Position numbers and translations under genes: made by a program
Assembly: GCA_946892665.1 (NCBI GenBank)
Contig: CAMPOT010000001.1
Location: 1,488,001-1,552,000 of the forward strand
Length of the DNA stretch: 64,000 nucleotides
Direction of reading: 5' to 3'
Origin: Chryseobacterium sp. Marseille-Q5410
GTDB lineage: Bacteria > Bacteroidota > Bacteroidia > Flavobacteriales > Weeksellaceae
Part shown: piece by piece, positions 25,885-34,900 of the stretch
How the letters are laid out: each line of letters starts with the position of its first letter
Position numbering within the stretch: the stretch's first letter is position 1
The notes under the pieces: generated by a model
What the model was told of the DNA's origin: nothing
The model's input: the letters and a program-made list of their open reading frames with translations, nothing else
The model's database searches: none

Positions 25885-26286
25885 ATGATCAGGAAAATAG
25901 CCGCTGTTGTGGTCGGAATTTTATTAACAAGTCTCGTGGTGGGGCTTGTTCAGCAATTGGGACATTATCTGTATCCACTTCCGGCAGGAACTGATCCAAA
26001 CGATCCTGAAGCAATTAAAAAATATGTGGAAAATGCACCATTTTTGGCTGTGTTTTTTGTTATTATTTCTTATGCTGCAGGGGCTTTCACAGCCAGTTTT
26101 GTCGCCACAAAAATAGCGAATGATGGAAAGAAAATTTATGCGCTTTTTATCGGAGTTTTATTTCTTTTAACGTCGATTTATATGATGGTGACGATTCCTT
26201 CGCCTATTTGGTTTTGGATTCTCGGAATTGCCGTTTGGAGCTTAGTTTTAGCAGGTTGGAAATTAGCATTAAATAAAAATCAATGA
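25885..26286 (+). CDS. Small four-helix membrane protein, hypothetical
   Basis: A 133-residue protein with four predicted transmembrane segments: AAVVVGILLTSLVVGLV, FLAVFFVIISYAAGAFTASF, YALFIGVLFLLTSIYMMV and FWILGIAVWSLVLAGW. The loop after helix one is short and polar (PAGTDPNDPEAIKKYVEN). No catalytic motif is visible. Its stop codon overlaps the ATG of the GNAT gene by 4 bases, so the two are translationally coupled. Confidence 0.65.
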   Translation: MIRKIAAVVVGILLTSLVVGLVQQLGHYLYPLPAGTDPNDPEAIKKYVENAPFLAVFFVIISYAAGAFTASFVATKIANDGKKIYALFIGVLFLLTSIYMMVTIPSPIWFWILGIAVWSLVLAGWKLALNKNQ

Positions 26287-26750
26287 ATATAGAAATCATC
26301 AATTTTGAATCGAAATACCGCGAAGATTTTAGAAAATTAAATGAAGAGTGGTTGCGGAAATATTTTGTTGTCGAAAGTTTCGACCAGCATCAATTAGCCA
26401 ATCCCGAATCAGAAATTTTAGATAAAGGAGGCCGAATTTTCTTTGCAAAAGCCGGCGATCAAATCGTGGGAACAGCTTCTTTGCTGAAAGAACACGACAG
26501 CTACGAATTGGCAAAAATGGCGGTAACAGAAACTTTCAAAGGACACGGAATCGGAAATCTTTTGATGAAACATTGCATCGAAGAAGCCCAAAAACTAGGA
26601 AGCGAAAAAGTTATTTTACTTTCCAACAGAAGTTTAGTTCCGGCAATCGAAATGTACAAAAAGTTTGGATTTACCGAGGTTACCGTTGATGAAAATACAC
26701 CTTATGAAAGATGCAATATCAAAATGGAACTTCTTTTTCCGAAAAATTAA
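26283..26750 (+). CDS. GNAT family N-acetyltransferase
   Basis: A 155-residue acetyltransferase. The acetyl-CoA binding motif A is MAVTETFKGHGIGNLLMKHC (Gly-His-Gly-Ile-Gly pyrophosphate loop), preceded by the strand VGTASLLKEHDSYELAKM, and motif B includes VPAIEMYKKFGFTEV. The substrate is unknown. The ATG overlaps the upstream membrane protein gene by 4 bases. Length is normal for a single-domain GNAT. Confidence 0.82.
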   Translation: MNIEIINFESKYREDFRKLNEEWLRKYFVVESFDQHQLANPESEILDKGGRIFFAKAGDQIVGTASLLKEHDSYELAKMAVTETFKGHGIGNLLMKHCIEEAQKLGSEKVILLSNRSLVPAIEMYKKFGFTEVTVDENTPYERCNIKMELLFPKN

Positions 26751-26780
26751 CCCAAAAAATCAACCTTAAAAACTTATATC

Positions 26781-27224
26781 ATGGCTCAGGTAAATGCGTA
26801 CTTAACCTTCAATGGAAACTGCGAAGAAGCTTTCAATTTTTACAAATCCGTATTCGGCGGAGAATTTCCTTATATGGGGCGTTTCGGAGATATGCCGCCC
26901 GCGGATGGTTAAGACATTCCGGAAGCCGACAAAAACAAAATCATGCACGTAACACTTCCTATTTCTCAGGAAACCGTGCTTATGGGCAGCGATACCGCCG
27001 GCGAATGGGCTTCCCAATTCAATGCGGGCAACAACATTTCCCTCTCCATCAACACCGATTCCAGGGAAGAAGCCGACCGACTTTTCAGCGGACTTTCCGA
27101 AGGTGGAGTAGTCACCATGCCTCTTGCTGAAACCTTTTGGGGCGCTTATTTCGGGATGTGGACCGACAAATTTGGCATCAATTGGATGGTGAATTACGAC
27201 GATCAGGCAAAGCAACAGCACTGA
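26781..27224 (+). pseudogene. VOC family protein (PhnB-like) with premature stop
   Basis: Reading from ATG 26781 gives a VOC/glyoxalase-type protein: AQVNAYLTFNGNCEEAFNFY, then FGGEFPYMGRFGDMPPADG. An in-frame TAA at 26910-26912 interrupts at codon 44, and the same frame continues with DIPEADKNKIMHVTLPIS and ends MVNYDDQAKQQH at 27224. The full frame (147 codons) is the normal length for PhnB-like proteins, so one nonsense change explains the break. A restart at ATG 26943 would give 93 residues lacking the first beta-alpha unit. It could be a recent mutation or a sequencing error. Confidence 0.8.
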
Positions 27225-27268
27225 TTTTTTTAGGAGCAAGAAAACCCGTTGCTCTTCCGAAAATCCGT

Positions 27269-27347
27269 CCCGCTTTCCGCACTCGCTTTTTCGGCGGCGG
27301 CGAAGCCGCCGCCGAAAAGAGCTCAAACAATCGCTCCAATCGGGGCT
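27269..27347. repeat. Dispersed intergenic repeat, copy B, with GC palindrome
   Basis: Matches 5939-6014 over both ends. Its centre is a strong hairpin: CTTTTTCGGCGGCGGC, loop GAA, then GCCGCCGCCGAAAAG. The tail reads AGCTCAAACAATCGCTCC and then AATCGGGGC. It lies between the VOC pseudogene and the thiolase gene, outside coding sequence. Confidence 0.6.
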
Positions 27348-27400
27348 ATAACACCATTCAGGTGTTTTATCATAGATTTCAAAAATCAACACCGAATTTA

Positions 27401-27440
27401 AAAAATAGAAACACTTTCAACTGAAAGGGTTTCTATTTTT
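27401..27440. terminator. Bidirectional intrinsic terminator
   Basis: AAAAATAGAAAC-A-CTTTCA pairs with TGAAAG-G-GTTTCTATTTTT over about 18 bp with one mismatch. It is flanked by A and T runs, so it can stop both the plus-strand VOC region and the minus-strand thiolase transcript. Confidence 0.85.
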
Positions 27441-27464
27441 AGGCCTCTAATTATTAGCAAATCA

Positions 27465-28682
27465 TTAAATATTTACGTTTTCCAAAATCACCGCATAGCC
27501 TTGACCGACGCCAACACACATCGTTGCCAATGCATATTTTTTGCCGGTTTTATGCAGTTCCAACGCTGCGGAATAGGTTATTCGTGATCCGCTCATCCCC
27601 AGTGGATGTCCCAATGCAATAGCGCCACCGTTTACATTCACTCTTGGATCGTCATTCGCAATTCCGAGTTCTTTCAAGCACGCTATACTTTGTGCGGCAA
27701 ATGCTTCATTAAGTTCAATGATATCAATTTGATCCAATGTTAAGCCTGCTCTTTTTAAAGCTAATTTTGTTGCGTCAACCGGACCAATTCCCATAATTCT
27801 CGGTTCTACACCTACTACAGCAGAACAAACAATTTTTGCCAACGGTTTTAAACCATAATTTTTCACCGCATCCCCCGAAGCGATGATCATTGCAGCAGCT
27901 CCGTCGTTCAGTCCGGAAGCATTTCCTGCCGTTACCGTTCCATTTTCTTTCACGAATGCAGGTTTAAGTTTTCCTAAAATTTCCAAGCTACTGTTCGGTT
28001 TGATGAACTCATCTTTGTTTACGACAATCGGGTCGCCTTTTCTTTGTGGAATCACGATGTCGGAAATTTCCTCCGCCAATCTCCCGGATTCCTGTGCCTT
28101 TGTGGCTTTCATTTGAGAATTCAAGGCAAATTCATCTTGTTCCTTTCTCGTGATTTTATACATTTCAGCGAGGTTTTCAGCGGTTTTTCCCATCGCTTCT
28201 ACGCCGTATGTTTTTTCCATTTCCGGATTTATAAAACGCCAACCGAAGCTGGAATCGTACATTTTCTGATCGGTTGCGAACCCGCTCTCCGCCTTAGAAA
28301 TCACAAACGGACCTCTGGACATTCCTTCCACGCCTCCTGCGATGAAGAGATCGCCTTCACCGGATTTTATCGCCCGCATCGCCTGTGCAACCGCACTCAT
28401 CCCTGAAGCACAAAGTCGGTTCACCGTTTCTCCCGGGACACTTTCCGGCAGTCCGGCCAAAAGCAGAGCCATTCTTGCGATATTTCGGTTGTCTTCCCCT
28501 GCTTGGTTGGCGCATCCTATGATTACATCATCTATTCTGTCCAAAGGCAATTCCGGATTTTTTGCGATAAGATTTTTGATGACGGAAGCTATTAAATCGT
28601 CAGTTCTCACGGCGGCGAGGCTACCTTTAAAGTTTCCGATTGCGCTGCGAGTGCCGTCTATAATATATGCTTCTTTACTCAT
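27465..28682 (-). CDS. Acetyl-CoA C-acyltransferase, 3-oxoadipyl-CoA thiolase type
   Basis: A 405-residue degradative thiolase. Nucleophile Cys91 sits in VNRLCASGMSA, the His motif is NGGAIALGHPLGMSGSR, and the second Cys is in MCVGVGQG. The N-terminus (EAYIIDGTRSAIGNFKGSLA) and GCANQAGEDNRNIARMALLL segment are those of PcaF/PaaJ-type thiolases, which cleave 3-oxoadipyl-CoA in aromatic or phenylacetate catabolism. General fatty acid thiolases share most motifs, so substrate is inferred. No other paa, pca or fad gene is next to it. The usual Gly after the nucleophile (CGSG) is Ala here. Confidence 0.85.
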   Translation of the reverse strand: MSKEAYIIDGTRSAIGNFKGSLAAVRTDDLIASVIKNLIAKNPELPLDRIDDVIIGCANQAGEDNRNIARMALLLAGLPESVPGETVNRLCASGMSAVAQAMRAIKSGEGDLFIAGGVEGMSRGPFVISKAESGFATDQKMYDSSFGWRFINPEMEKTYGVEAMGKTAENLAEMYKITRKEQDEFALNSQMKATKAQESGRLAEEISDIVIPQRKGDPIVVNKDEFIKPNSSLEILGKLKPAFVKENGTVTAGNASGLNDGAAAMIIASGDAVKNYGLKPLAKIVCSAVVGVEPRIMGIGPVDATKLALKRAGLTLDQIDIIELNEAFAAQSIACLKELGIANDDPRVNVNGGAIALGHPLGMSGSRITYSAALELHKTGKKYALATMCVGVGQGYAVILENVNI

Positions 28683-28977
28683 AAGTTTATTTTTTTATGG
28701 GTAAAAAGATACGCTTTTTATTTATTTTTTGATAAACGTCCTCCTGTTTTTGCGGAATTTCAGTATTACCATTTTCCGATTTGCTTTTGGAAAAACTTAA
28801 TGAAGGACAAAGAAATGATTGTAACCCAATATCAATGAAGCGGCCGATCGCTGAACCAGGAACCAAGCATTCTAAAGGTTTAATACTACCATCTTCGGAC
28901 TTTTCAATCAATAAAAATTGTTGAAAACTGAAAATGTAGGAATAGGGAAATTATTTACCTTCAAAAGATATTTGATT

Positions 28978-29979
28978 TTAATGAACAAATTCGAGCAAAG
29001 GAATAATGAATCGATCAAAAACCTCGATATGTGGCGAATGTCCCACGTTTTCAAGTTCTACCAATTTTGAATTTCTGATTTTCTTTTGGGTTTCTTTACC
29101 TAAATTTTGGTAAAGTCCCATCAATGGTTGTAATTCTGTCGGTGCATTTGCCTTTCCAATTGCTGTTCTGTCGCGTGTTCCTATGATAATTAGAGTGGGA
29201 GCGGTTATGTTTTCAAAGTCGTAAACCACGGGTTGTGTATACACCATATCGGTCGTAAGTGCTGCATTCCAAGCGGTTTTCGCGAAATCCGGATGAATCG
29301 TCCACCCTGCGAGCAAATTCAACCATTTGTCATATTCAGGTTTCCATTTTCCGTCGTAATAAAACTTTAACTGATAATCTTTATAGGACTGATAGGTATT
29401 TTTCAGTTCGGAAGCGTAGAGTTTGTCGATGTTTTGGTAAGGTGAAAATTTCCGGTAATCTTCCAGACCTATTGGGTTTTCCAAAATCAGCTTTTCGATG
29501 CTGTCGGGATACATCACGGCCATTTTCGTGGCGAGCATTCCACCCATCGAATGTCCTAAAAGAATGAACTTTTCTATTTTTAAATCATCCAGAATAGTTT
29601 TTGTATTCTCTGCCAATTGCTGAAAACTGAACTGATACTGCTGGGGTTTTGATGATTTTCCGAAACCGATCTGATCCGGCATAATCACCCTGAAACCTTC
29701 TTTTAAAAGTACTTTTGCAGTTTGCTCGAAATAGTATCCGTTAAAATTTTTGCCATGAAGCAAAACGATGGTTTTACCGTTCGGTTTAGCAGGTTTGGCA
29801 TCCATTAAAGCCATTTTCAAATCCTGTCCCTGTGTTTTCATTATTTTAAAAGCAACCGGAAAAGGATATTGCACTGTAGATAGCTCTGCATCCAAAGCCT
29901 CAAATTTTGGCTGAATTTGTGCATTGAAAAATGTGGTGGAAATCAAGAAAATGGAAAAAAAAATGGATGCTAGTTTCAT
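28978..29979 (-). CDS. Secreted alpha/beta hydrolase
   Basis: A 333-residue protein with a signal peptide ending near TTFFNAQ. The oxyanion-hole region is TIVLLHGKNFNGYYFEQ, the nucleophile elbow is ILLGHSMGGMLATKM, the acid is in IIIGTRDRTAIG, and the catalytic His is in ENVGHSPHIEVFD. This is an intact hydrolase fold enzyme located in the periplasm or outside; the substrate is unknown. It has tandem promoter boxes of its own at 29997-30012. Confidence 0.85.
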   Translation of the reverse strand: MKLASIFFSIFLISTTFFNAQIQPKFEALDAELSTVQYPFPVAFKIMKTQGQDLKMALMDAKPAKPNGKTIVLLHGKNFNGYYFEQTAKVLLKEGFRVIMPDQIGFGKSSKPQQYQFSFQQLAENTKTILDDLKIEKFILLGHSMGGMLATKMAVMYPDSIEKLILENPIGLEDYRKFSPYQNIDKLYASELKNTYQSYKDYQLKFYYDGKWKPEYDKWLNLLAGWTIHPDFAKTAWNAALTTDMVYTQPVVYDFENITAPTLIIIGTRDRTAIGKANAPTELQPLMGLYQNLGKETQKKIRNSKLVELENVGHSPHIEVFDRFIIPLLEFVH

Positions 29980-29996
29980 TTCGACAATGTTTTTTA

Positions 29997-30012
29997 CAAA
30001 ATTACAAAATTA
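29997..30012 (-). promoter_or_regulatory. Tandem -7 boxes (TAATTTTG twice) for the hydrolase
   Basis: Two back-to-back exact TAnnTTTG matches on the minus strand, 17 and 25 bases before the ATG at 29979. Only one may be used; the 8-bp duplication could also come from slippage. Confidence 0.5.
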
Positions 30013-30049
30013 AAAAGAGTCGCGAACGCCCCTTTATTTTATCAGTCTG

Positions 30050-31162
30050 TTAATAGGATTTCCACCACTGGTCATAGTTTTCATAATCATTCAGATAATC
30101 TGTCTTTTCACCAATTTTCGGGGTGAGGATTCTCTTATTTTCGGTATTAAGTTCCATTATTTTTTCAAGCGGTTCCTTCCATGGATGTATTGCCAGAGCG
30201 AATTTCGAATTGTGGACCGGAATCATTCTTTTGGCATTGAGATCCTCCATCGCCTTGATGTTTTCTCCGGGCATCATGTGGATGTATCGCCAATCTTTGT
30301 TGTATTGTCCGTTTTCAAGAATTGCCAGATCGAAACTTCCGTATTTCTCACCAATTTTTTTAAAATGATCATCGTAGCCGCTGTCGCCACCGATGTAAAT
30401 TCGCTGCTTGGGTGTTTCAAAAACAAAACTTGCCCAAATCGCCTGATCCCGTTTCAGCCCTCGACCGGAAAAATGACGTGCCGGTTCAGCGGTGACTTTA
30501 AATCCGTCGCCTAAATCTGAACTTTCAAACCAGTCGAGTTCTACAATGTTTTTCGGATTGTAACCCCAATATTCAAGATGTTCTGCAGTCCCGAGTCCAG
30601 TGATTATTTTTTTGGTTTTCGGGAAAAGTTTAAGTACAGTTTTATAATCCAGATGATCCCAATGGTCGTGAGTGATAATCAAATAATCCAATTCCGGAAA
30701 GTCATTTGCGGTATAAAGGTCTGTTCCTTCGAAAGCCTTTGTGGTAAAAGATAAGGGTGACGCATTACCGCTGAAAACGGGATCCACGAGGATTTTTTTA
30801 CCGTCAATTTGTAGGAAATAGGACGAGTGCCCCATCCAGATGAATGCATTTTCGTTGGGATCCAAAGATTTCAAATCTGTTTTCTTAAATTTAAAAGGTT
30901 GTTGCGGAATTTTATTGGGAGATTTCCCGAAAAGAAAGCGGAACATTACTTCCGGCATCGAGGTATCTTCTGCCAATTGCGGAGTAGAATTTAGGTTGTC
31001 GAACCGTCCGTTTTTGTAATGAGGAGATTTTAAAATTCTTTCCAGTCGTTCACCGGAAGGCGCTTTCCCGAATTGGGGATGACGGAGAAAAACAAAAGTG
31101 GACAACGCCACAATTCCAATGAAAATAAGAAATAGAATCATGATTTTTTTTAATAAATGCAT
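30050..31162 (-). CDS. MBL-fold metallo-hydrolase (UlaG/NAPE-PLD-like)
   Basis: A 370-residue protein with one N-terminal membrane anchor (IMILFLIFIGIVALSTFVFL). The metal motif is LIITHDHWDHLDYKT (HxHxDH), with further ligands in AEPARHFSGRG and IYIGGDSGYDDHF and the final His in IPVHNSKFALA. The HSSYFLQIDGKKILVDPVFS segment places it in the UlaG/NAPE-PLD-like branch, which includes phosphodiesterases and lactonases. The substrate is unknown. The start may be ATG 31162 or Met8 at 31141. It is downstream of a decayed gene on the other strand. Confidence 0.82.
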   Translation of the reverse strand: MHLLKKIMILFLIFIGIVALSTFVFLRHPQFGKAPSGERLERILKSPHYKNGRFDNLNSTPQLAEDTSMPEVMFRFLFGKSPNKIPQQPFKFKKTDLKSLDPNENAFIWMGHSSYFLQIDGKKILVDPVFSGNASPLSFTTKAFEGTDLYTANDFPELDYLIITHDHWDHLDYKTVLKLFPKTKKIITGLGTAEHLEYWGYNPKNIVELDWFESSDLGDGFKVTAEPARHFSGRGLKRDQAIWASFVFETPKQRIYIGGDSGYDDHFKKIGEKYGSFDLAILENGQYNKDWRYIHMMPGENIKAMEDLNAKRMIPVHNSKFALAIHPWKEPLEKIMELNTENKRILTPKIGEKTDYLNDYENYDQWWKSY

Positions 31163-31312
31163 TTTTATAATTTTTTCTGCACTTTAGAATAGACGGGGGA
31201 ATTGTAAATTTTACTTTAAAATTGTAATCAAATGTAAAATTAAAATCAGAAATGAGCTAGATCACCTAAATATTTTTTATTCTAATTCCATAATTTCAGT
31301 AACCTCCATTCA

Positions 31313-31737
31313 ATCAAAATTCAATGTTATCCGTGAAAAAGTAACTGTGGCGGGAAATGTAGTTATCGCCTGTATTTTACCGATAGAGCTCAGATGAAAA
31401 TATGGTATTTTGATATTTTCTATTTTGACCTCGGAACTCACAAGAAATTCAATTTTTTTTGGCCGGGCATTGATAAAAAATACCATAACCACGGAGAAAT
31501 TCTTGTAGCTTTTCCGAATGAAAACTGAAATATATATATTCTTATCCGGAATATTCTTAAGAAAAATCAATCCTAAAATTGGAATTAGAAAAAGATGGCG
31601 AGTAAACGATTGTTACCGAGACCCACAAAAGGTTGGAGAGCTTTGTTCATTTAGGTGAAGACTTTTATAAACAATGTTTCCAGTAAAGTTGGAGCGAAAT
31701 TCTAAGAGAAATTATCAAAGAATTTGCTGAAAATTAA
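31313..31737 (+). pseudogene. SRPBCC/AHSA1-like gene, multiply disrupted
   Basis: Three frames together give one SRPBCC (Aha1-like START fold) protein. Frame one holds REKVTVA near 31332-31349. Frame two holds YRLYFTDRAQMKIWYFDIF and KKYHNHGEILVAFPNE to 31525. Frame three, after a shift near 31522, holds KLKYIYSYPEYS, SILKLELEKDGE, ETHKRLESFVHLGEDFYKQC and SWSEILREIIKEFAEN. In that last part there are in-frame TAA codons at 31558, 31603 and 31684. Two frameshifts and three stops mean it cannot be expressed. Its complement carries an open but meaningless frame. Confidence 0.8.
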
Positions 31738-31900
31738 TTTTTAGGTTTGTTAAAATTAAACCGCTTTTTTATATGCTGTTCTATTTTTCTCGCAGGCTTT
31801 TTTTTGTGAAGTCTTTATCGAATTGATAGTTTGAATTTTCCTTAGATGCAAATTTTATTTAAAGAAATTTTACCTTAATTTTACCAAAATTCTCTACTTC

Positions 31901-34900
31901 ATGTATCTAATTTTCGACACAGAAACTACCGGTTTACCGAAAAATTTCAATGCACCATTAACCGATTCCGACAATTGGCCCAGAATGGTACAAATTGCGT
32001 GGCAACTGCATGCGCAAGATGGAACTTTAATTGAAAATCAGGATTATATCATCAAACCTGAAGGGTATGACATTCCTTTTAATGCTACTAGAATTCACGG
32101 AATTTCAACCAAAATGGCGAATGAAGAAGGTAGAGAATTAGCTGAAGTTTTGGAAGAATTTAAAGAAGTTCTTCAAAAAGCAAAAGTAGTTGCCGGTCAC
32201 AATATCGATTTCGATTACAACATCGTCGGTGCCGAATTTTATCGTAAAGACATGGAGAATGTTTTGGAGAAAATTCCTTCAGCAGATACCATGGAACTCG
32301 GTACGGAATTTTGTCAGTTGGGCGGTGGAAAAAACGGCAGATACAAATCTCCAAAGTTGGTAGAATTATACGAAAAATTATACGGTGAGCAATTTGATGA
32401 AGCGCACAATGCTGCGGCAGACGTGAATGCAACCGCGCAAGTTTTTTTCGAAATGATGCGAAAAGATTTAATTCCGGCAGAAAAACTTCTTCTTTCTGAT
32501 CAGGATTTGCAGGAATTTATCAAAAAACACCCGAATCCCTTTCCGCCTTTTGGGATTGTTATTCGTCGACAAGTTGCCGACTCTAAAAAGAAGAAAAAAG
32601 TAGATTTCGGATCCACCGATGAAATTGAAATTGGACATTATTTTAATTTTCATAATCATAGTATTTATTCATCGTTGCAGGCTTCTTCCAATATTTCCGA
32701 CTTGGTTAATAAAGCGATTCGAAATGATTTTGCCGCCGCAGGTTTGGTGGATTTGGGAAACATGATGGGTGCTTTTAAATTCGTTTCGGAAGTAGAAAAA
32801 GCCAATGGAAATATCAAAAAAGTATACCAGGAATATCTCGATAAAAAACAAAAGGCGGATGAAGAAGGGCGAGAATTTAACGAAGCTGAGCCTAGGAAAA
32901 CGCCTTTAATTCCAATTATCGGTTGCGAATTTTATATCTCTGATCGGCCAGAGCAAAAACAGTTCACCAAAGATGATCCCGATCGAAGAACGAATGTAGT
33001 ATTGCTGGCAAAAAACTTCAACGGTTACAAAAATCTGGCAAAACTTTCGAGTTTAGGCTATGTTAATGGCTTCTATTTCGGAGTACCGAGGATTTCCAGA
33101 AAAATGATTGCCGAGTATAAAGACGATTTAATTGCTTTCACAGCGGGAACTTCAGGAGATATTCCCAGTACAATTTTGGAATTTGGTGAGCAAAAAGGTG
33201 AAGAAATTTTTAAATGGTGGAAAGATACTTTTGGCGAAGATTTTTATGTGCAGTTGCAAAACCACCAGGTAGAAGAAGAAGAGCATTTAAACGAAGTTCT
33301 CTTGGAATTTGCCGAAAAATATGAAGTGAAAATTCTTGCTCAAAACGAAACTTTCTACACCGAAAAATCCGATGCCAATATCCAAGATATTTTATATTGT
33401 ATCAAAGACGGTGAAAAGTTATCTTCCCCTGTAGGAAAGGGTTTCGGTAAGAGAAGAGGTTTGCCGAGCAGCGAATATTACATTAAAGATACCGATGATC
33501 TTCGGCAGGCTTTCATCCAGTTCCCCGATGCATTTGAGGCGTACACAGAATTGCTGGCCAAATTTGAACCTTATACTTTGAAAAGAGATGTTCTACTCCC
33601 GGAGTTTGATATTCCTGAAGAATTTTTAAGTGAGGAAGACAAAATTGATGGCGGCAAACGGGGCGAAAATGCTTATTTAAGACATTTAACTTACGAAGGA
33701 GCCAAGAAAAAATATAAAGAAATTACTGATGAGATAAGAGACCGCTTAGATTTCGAACTTGAAGTTATTGCAAAAACCGGATACCCTGGATATTTCCTTA
33801 TCGTGCAGGATTTCTGTAACGAAGCTCGGAAAATGGGTGTTTGGGTAGGTCCAGGACGTGGTTCCGCAGCGGGATCTGCAGTAGCATACTGCACCGGAAT
33901 CACCAATGTGGATCCTATTAAATATGATTTGCTATTTGAGCGTTTTCTTAATCCGGAAAGGATTTCCATGCCCGATATCGATATCGATTTCGATGATGAA
34001 GGTCGAGATAAAATCATCAAATGGGTGGTTGAAAAATATGGTAAATCCAATGTGGCGCAAATCATAACTTATTCTATTTTAGGTGGTAAATCTGCCATAA
34101 AAGATGCCGGAAGGGTTCTGGATGTTTCGATTCCGGAGACCAATAATATTGCGAAATTAGTCCCTTCGACTCCCGGGATGAATATTGCAAAAGCATTTTC
34201 GAAATTCGACAAATTAAGTCCAGAGGATAAGGTGCTTGCACAGGAAATGAAGGATATTCTCGAAAATCCCAATGATGAACGATTTCAAGTTCTTTCTGCA
34301 GCGCAAAGAATGGAAGGTTGCATTAGAAATACCGGAATTCACGCTTGCGGCGTAATTATCACACCCGAAGATATTTCCAATTTGGTTCCTATTACTATTG
34401 CAGCAAAGGATCCTGATATTTTGGTTTCTCAGTTCGATAACTCGGTGGCGGAAAGTGCAGGTTTGCTGAAGATGGACTTTTTGGGGTTGCGAACACTTAC
34501 AATTATCAAGCATGCCATTAAACTGATCAAACAGAGACATCAAATTGATATCGACCCCGATTTAATTCCTTTGGATGACCTTAAAACATTTCAGCTCTTC
34601 CAAGAAGGTAGAACCGTAGGGATTTTCCAATATGAAAGTCCGGGGATGCAAAAATACATGCGCGAATTGAAGCCAACAAAGTTTGCGGATTTAATTGCCA
34701 TGAACGCACTGTATCGTCCGGGTCCGATTAAGTATATTCCAAACTTCATCAACCGGAAAAACGGAATTGAAGAAACGGTTTATGATTTAGATGAAACCAA
34801 AGAATACCTTGAGGAAACCTATGGAATTACCGTTTATCAGGAACAGGTGATGCTTTTGTCTCAAAAATTGGCCAATTTTACCAAAGGTGAAGCCGATACA

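Noticed and set aside
27137-27424. 95-codon frame across the VOC 3' end and hairpin repeat
   Set aside because: It depends on reading through a GC palindrome and a terminator; the VOC frame explains the overlapping DNA.
28687-28911. 74-codon minus-strand frame upstream of the thiolase gene
   Set aside because: TTG start, no promoter box, no recognisable motif and low-complexity end. It may be a fragment of a lost gene, but nothing supports a real product.
31310-31570. 86-codon open frame on the minus strand
   Set aside because: It lies exactly antisense to the decayed SRPBCC gene, whose plus-strand frames carry recognisable protein motifs; the minus frame has none.
26910-31686. Several in-frame TAA codons considered as evidence of stop-codon reassignment
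   Set aside because: Many intact genes here end in TAA at the expected length (for example prmA, mtgA and typA neighbours), and the affected SRPBCC gene also has frameshifts, so simple gene decay explains them.
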